From NCBI GenBank assembly GCA_003567115.1, contig PXAP01000266.1, positions 1 to 6,875 of the forward strand: a stretch of DNA of 6,875 nucleotides. Reading direction: 5' to 3'. Numbering within the stretch: position 1 is the first letter of the stretch; each line of letters opens with the position of its first letter. A program made the translations under genes and the position numbers. Shown piece after piece: positions 5,584 through 6,875 of the stretch. This stretch comes from Bacteroidota bacterium. GTDB lineage: Bacteria; Bacteroidota; Bacteroidia; Bacteroidales; PUMT01. The notes beneath the pieces are model-generated. The model had not been told where the DNA came from. It made no database searches and was given only the letters and a program-made list of their open reading frames with translations.

Positions 5584-5727
5584 CTACTCCCCGCACATAT
5601 CATCAATAAGCTTTTGCGCAAGCTCATTACCCAGCTCCAATGCCCTGTGCCAGTCCGCCTGCGAGGCGGTTTCGCCGGCACAGTGTGGACAGGTAATCCT
5701 CGGACTGCTAAATACTTGCAACTCACC
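5584..5727 (-). CDS. Small ORF of unknown function, probably a remnant
   Basis: A minus-strand frame of 47 residues, without ATG, is open between TAA at 5728-5730 and TAG at 5584. It contains a CPHC pair (ITCPHCAGE) and a helical tail, RALELGNELAQKLIDD. The CPHC pair lies at the edge of a strong hairpin (5645-5683), so part of the frame may be an inserted repeat rather than original protein. No family is recognised. Confidence 0.2.
   Translation of the reverse strand, partial: GELQVFSSPRITCPHCAGETASQADWHRALELGNELAQKLIDDMCGE
5645..5683. repeat. Nested GC-rich hairpin
   Basis: CTGTGCC (5645-5651) and GGCACAG (5677-5683) form an outer 7-bp stem. Inside it, CCGCCT-GCG-AGGCGG (5655-5669) forms a second perfect 6-bp stem. 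The result is a stable stem with a three-base apical loop. There is no T-run on either side, so it is unlikely to be a terminator. It looks like a palindromic insertion within or next to a small ORF. Confidence 0.65.
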
Positions 5728-5787
5728 TTATTTTTCGTTTTTGCCGATCACTGATAATGAAATTCTCCCATAATTGGCCCGATATCA

Positions 5788-6222
5788 TCACCATCCCATA
5801 ACCTTTATCCGGTCCAGCAACAATAACCGGTATTTCTCCTTCATTACCGGCGAAAGAAAACTGTTATCAATAAGGAATAGCCACCGGGATATACTTCCCC
5901 TGATCTCATCCAGGTTCCTGTCAATCACTTTGCCTGTCAAACTGCATCGATCCCTGCCAAAATAGCCGATCAGGATATCAGGAGTAAGATTACTTTTCTT
6001 ACCCTTCAGGGGAAGTGCAATTTCCTTAATATCACCTGTAAGTACTATAGAAGAATTTAGCAAATCGTAGGCCGGGGAGAGTTCAACTATGTCATTCCTG
6101 GTAATAACGGAGTAGTTTTTAAGATGCATATCTTCGTTTCCAACCAGGAAATTGAAAATTACCCGTTTAAACAACTTTGCCTTTTCGACAGCCGGGAAAG
6201 TGCAGAACCCATCAATCAGCAT
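5788..6222 (-). pseudogene. C-terminal fragment of a HipA-type kinase
   Basis: The frame encodes the last 144 residues of a HipA-family serine/threonine kinase, a toxin partner in hipBA-type modules. The catalytic loop NFLVGNEDMHLKNYSVI and the metal-binding LSPAYDLLNS are both intact, matching D309 and D332 of the E. coli protein. The rest is the helical C-terminal lobe, ending in a TGA at 5788. A TAA lies just upstream of the ATG at 6222, and no frame further upstream continues the family, so the N-terminal lobe with the ATP-binding loop is lost. HipA proteins are about 310-440 residues long, so this is roughly a third to under half. No HipB-like helix-turn-helix gene is adjacent. Some Bacteroidota split HipA into two genes, but the split falls nearer the N-terminus than this break. 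Confidence 0.8.
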
Positions 6223-6335
6223 CACAAGTTATCCCAGGTTATTCAGCTATGCCAAACGCAGGGGAAAGGAACAGGACATCAAAATATTTATGACAAAACA
6301 CATGCAGTACCTTGTAAAATACATTATTTGCGCAC

Positions 6336-6875
6336 CTAATCCTTAATGCAACGAACAGAGAGCCCGCTCGCCCGGCGGATGCTGCTCATGAGGGCATTGG
6401 TACTGTAGAAGAACAGGATTCGTGAGGCGACACCAAACACGGTACCTGACCAATAGTAGCCGAAGGAGCCTACTTCGTCGAGCGAACCATCGAAGAAGTC
6501 GCGGTAGCCGGCAACGGGCAATTTAAGCGGAGAGGCAAAAGCTCCTGCTGCATTGTAGCTGCTCCAGCTTAGCATTTCTGCTTCCAATTCGGCATCAGTA
6601 GGTAAGCGGTAACCGGCAGGGCAAGGGTTGTTAATACCGTTAATGCCCTGCCATAAATTATCTTTTTGTGGGTAGCGCCAATCGTTCGGGTCCTCGGGAG
6701 CTACTATGAAGTTTCCGTGCCCGGGTGTATCTGAGCCACTCAAAGTTTCAGTAGTTTCGGATCTTCTTAACTGATGCCCGTCGGTAGCCCTGCCCCATTG
6801 GTATAAATCGCCATAGGCAGCGACATCGGTACTGCTTGTTGCTGCTTGTTTAGCACCAAGATTCCTGTCCATCCA
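6336..6875 (-). CDS. FISUMP-domain protein, 5' end beyond the window
   Basis: The C-terminal 179 residues and the stop (TAG at 6336) are visible, while the start lies past the right edge. The order of motifs is that of the Fibrobacter succinogenes major paralogous domain: WMDRNLGA, GDLYQWGR, NPCPAGYRLPTDAELEAE, LPVAGYRD with DGSLDEVG, GYYWSGT, and a final SGLSVRCIKD. Such domains occur at the C-terminus of large, often lipid-anchored or secreted proteins of Bacteroidota and Fibrobacteres, and their function is not established. The C-terminus is complete and looks intact. About 110 bases without features separate it from the HipA remnant. Confidence 0.85.
   Translation of the reverse strand, partial: WMDRNLGAKQAATSSTDVAAYGDLYQWGRATDGHQLRRSETTETLSGSDTPGHGNFIVAPEDPNDWRYPQKDNLWQGINGINNPCPAGYRLPTDAELEAEMLSWSSYNAAGAFASPLKLPVAGYRDFFDGSLDEVGSFGYYWSGTVFGVASRILFFYSTNALMSSIRRASGLSVRCIKD

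Overview
The window looks like a chromosomal accessory region of a member of the Bacteroidota, probably Bacteroidales or a relative. Three things point there: a DUF4251-type secreted protein, a Fibrobacter-succinogenes-major-paralogous (FISUMP) domain protein, and a promoter that fits the Bacteroidota primary-sigma pattern (TTTG, 20 bases, TAnnTTTG) upstream of a toxin-antitoxin-like pair. Every gene or gene remnant I can support lies on the minus strand, so the region reads from right to left.

From the right edge: the C-terminal 179 residues of a FISUMP-domain protein (6336-6875); the C-terminal third or so of a HipA-type kinase with no N-terminal half (5788-6222); a small unassigned ORF carrying a strong GC-rich hairpin (5584-5727); two decayed pieces of AAA/DUF4143-type ATPase genes (5415-5579 and 4954-5166); an intergenic stretch with two related GC-rich palindromes (4681-4791); and an intact DUF4251 lipoprotein-like or secreted protein (4117-4623). 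A dispersed repeat with an 11-bp hairpin follows (copy B, 4004-4054). Next comes an intact MNT nucleotidyltransferase / HEPN ribonuclease pair with its own promoter (2890-3728). Beyond it are an unassigned ORF remnant and what looks like the N-terminus of an AbiEii-like nucleotidyltransferase. That remnant stops at a palindrome next to two 25-bp direct repeats that resemble an insertion-sequence end (2337-2560). Then come the second copy of the dispersed repeat (copy A, 2166-2216), a 19-bp perfect palindrome, and an intact Tat-exported amidohydrolase (778-1977). Last are a fragment of an ABC1/UbiB-type kinase (329-661) and the Tat signal peptide of a protein that runs off the left edge (1-243).

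Only four complete genes look functional: the amidohydrolase, the MNT and HEPN genes, and the DUF4251 gene. The rest is a graveyard of toxin, defence-like and ATPase genes between repeats, typical of a turnover hot spot. The MNT-HEPN pair is the most likely live system. The most unusual structural signal is the dispersed repeat, whose two copies differ in ways that keep a hairpin paired only if the RNA is made from the minus strand.
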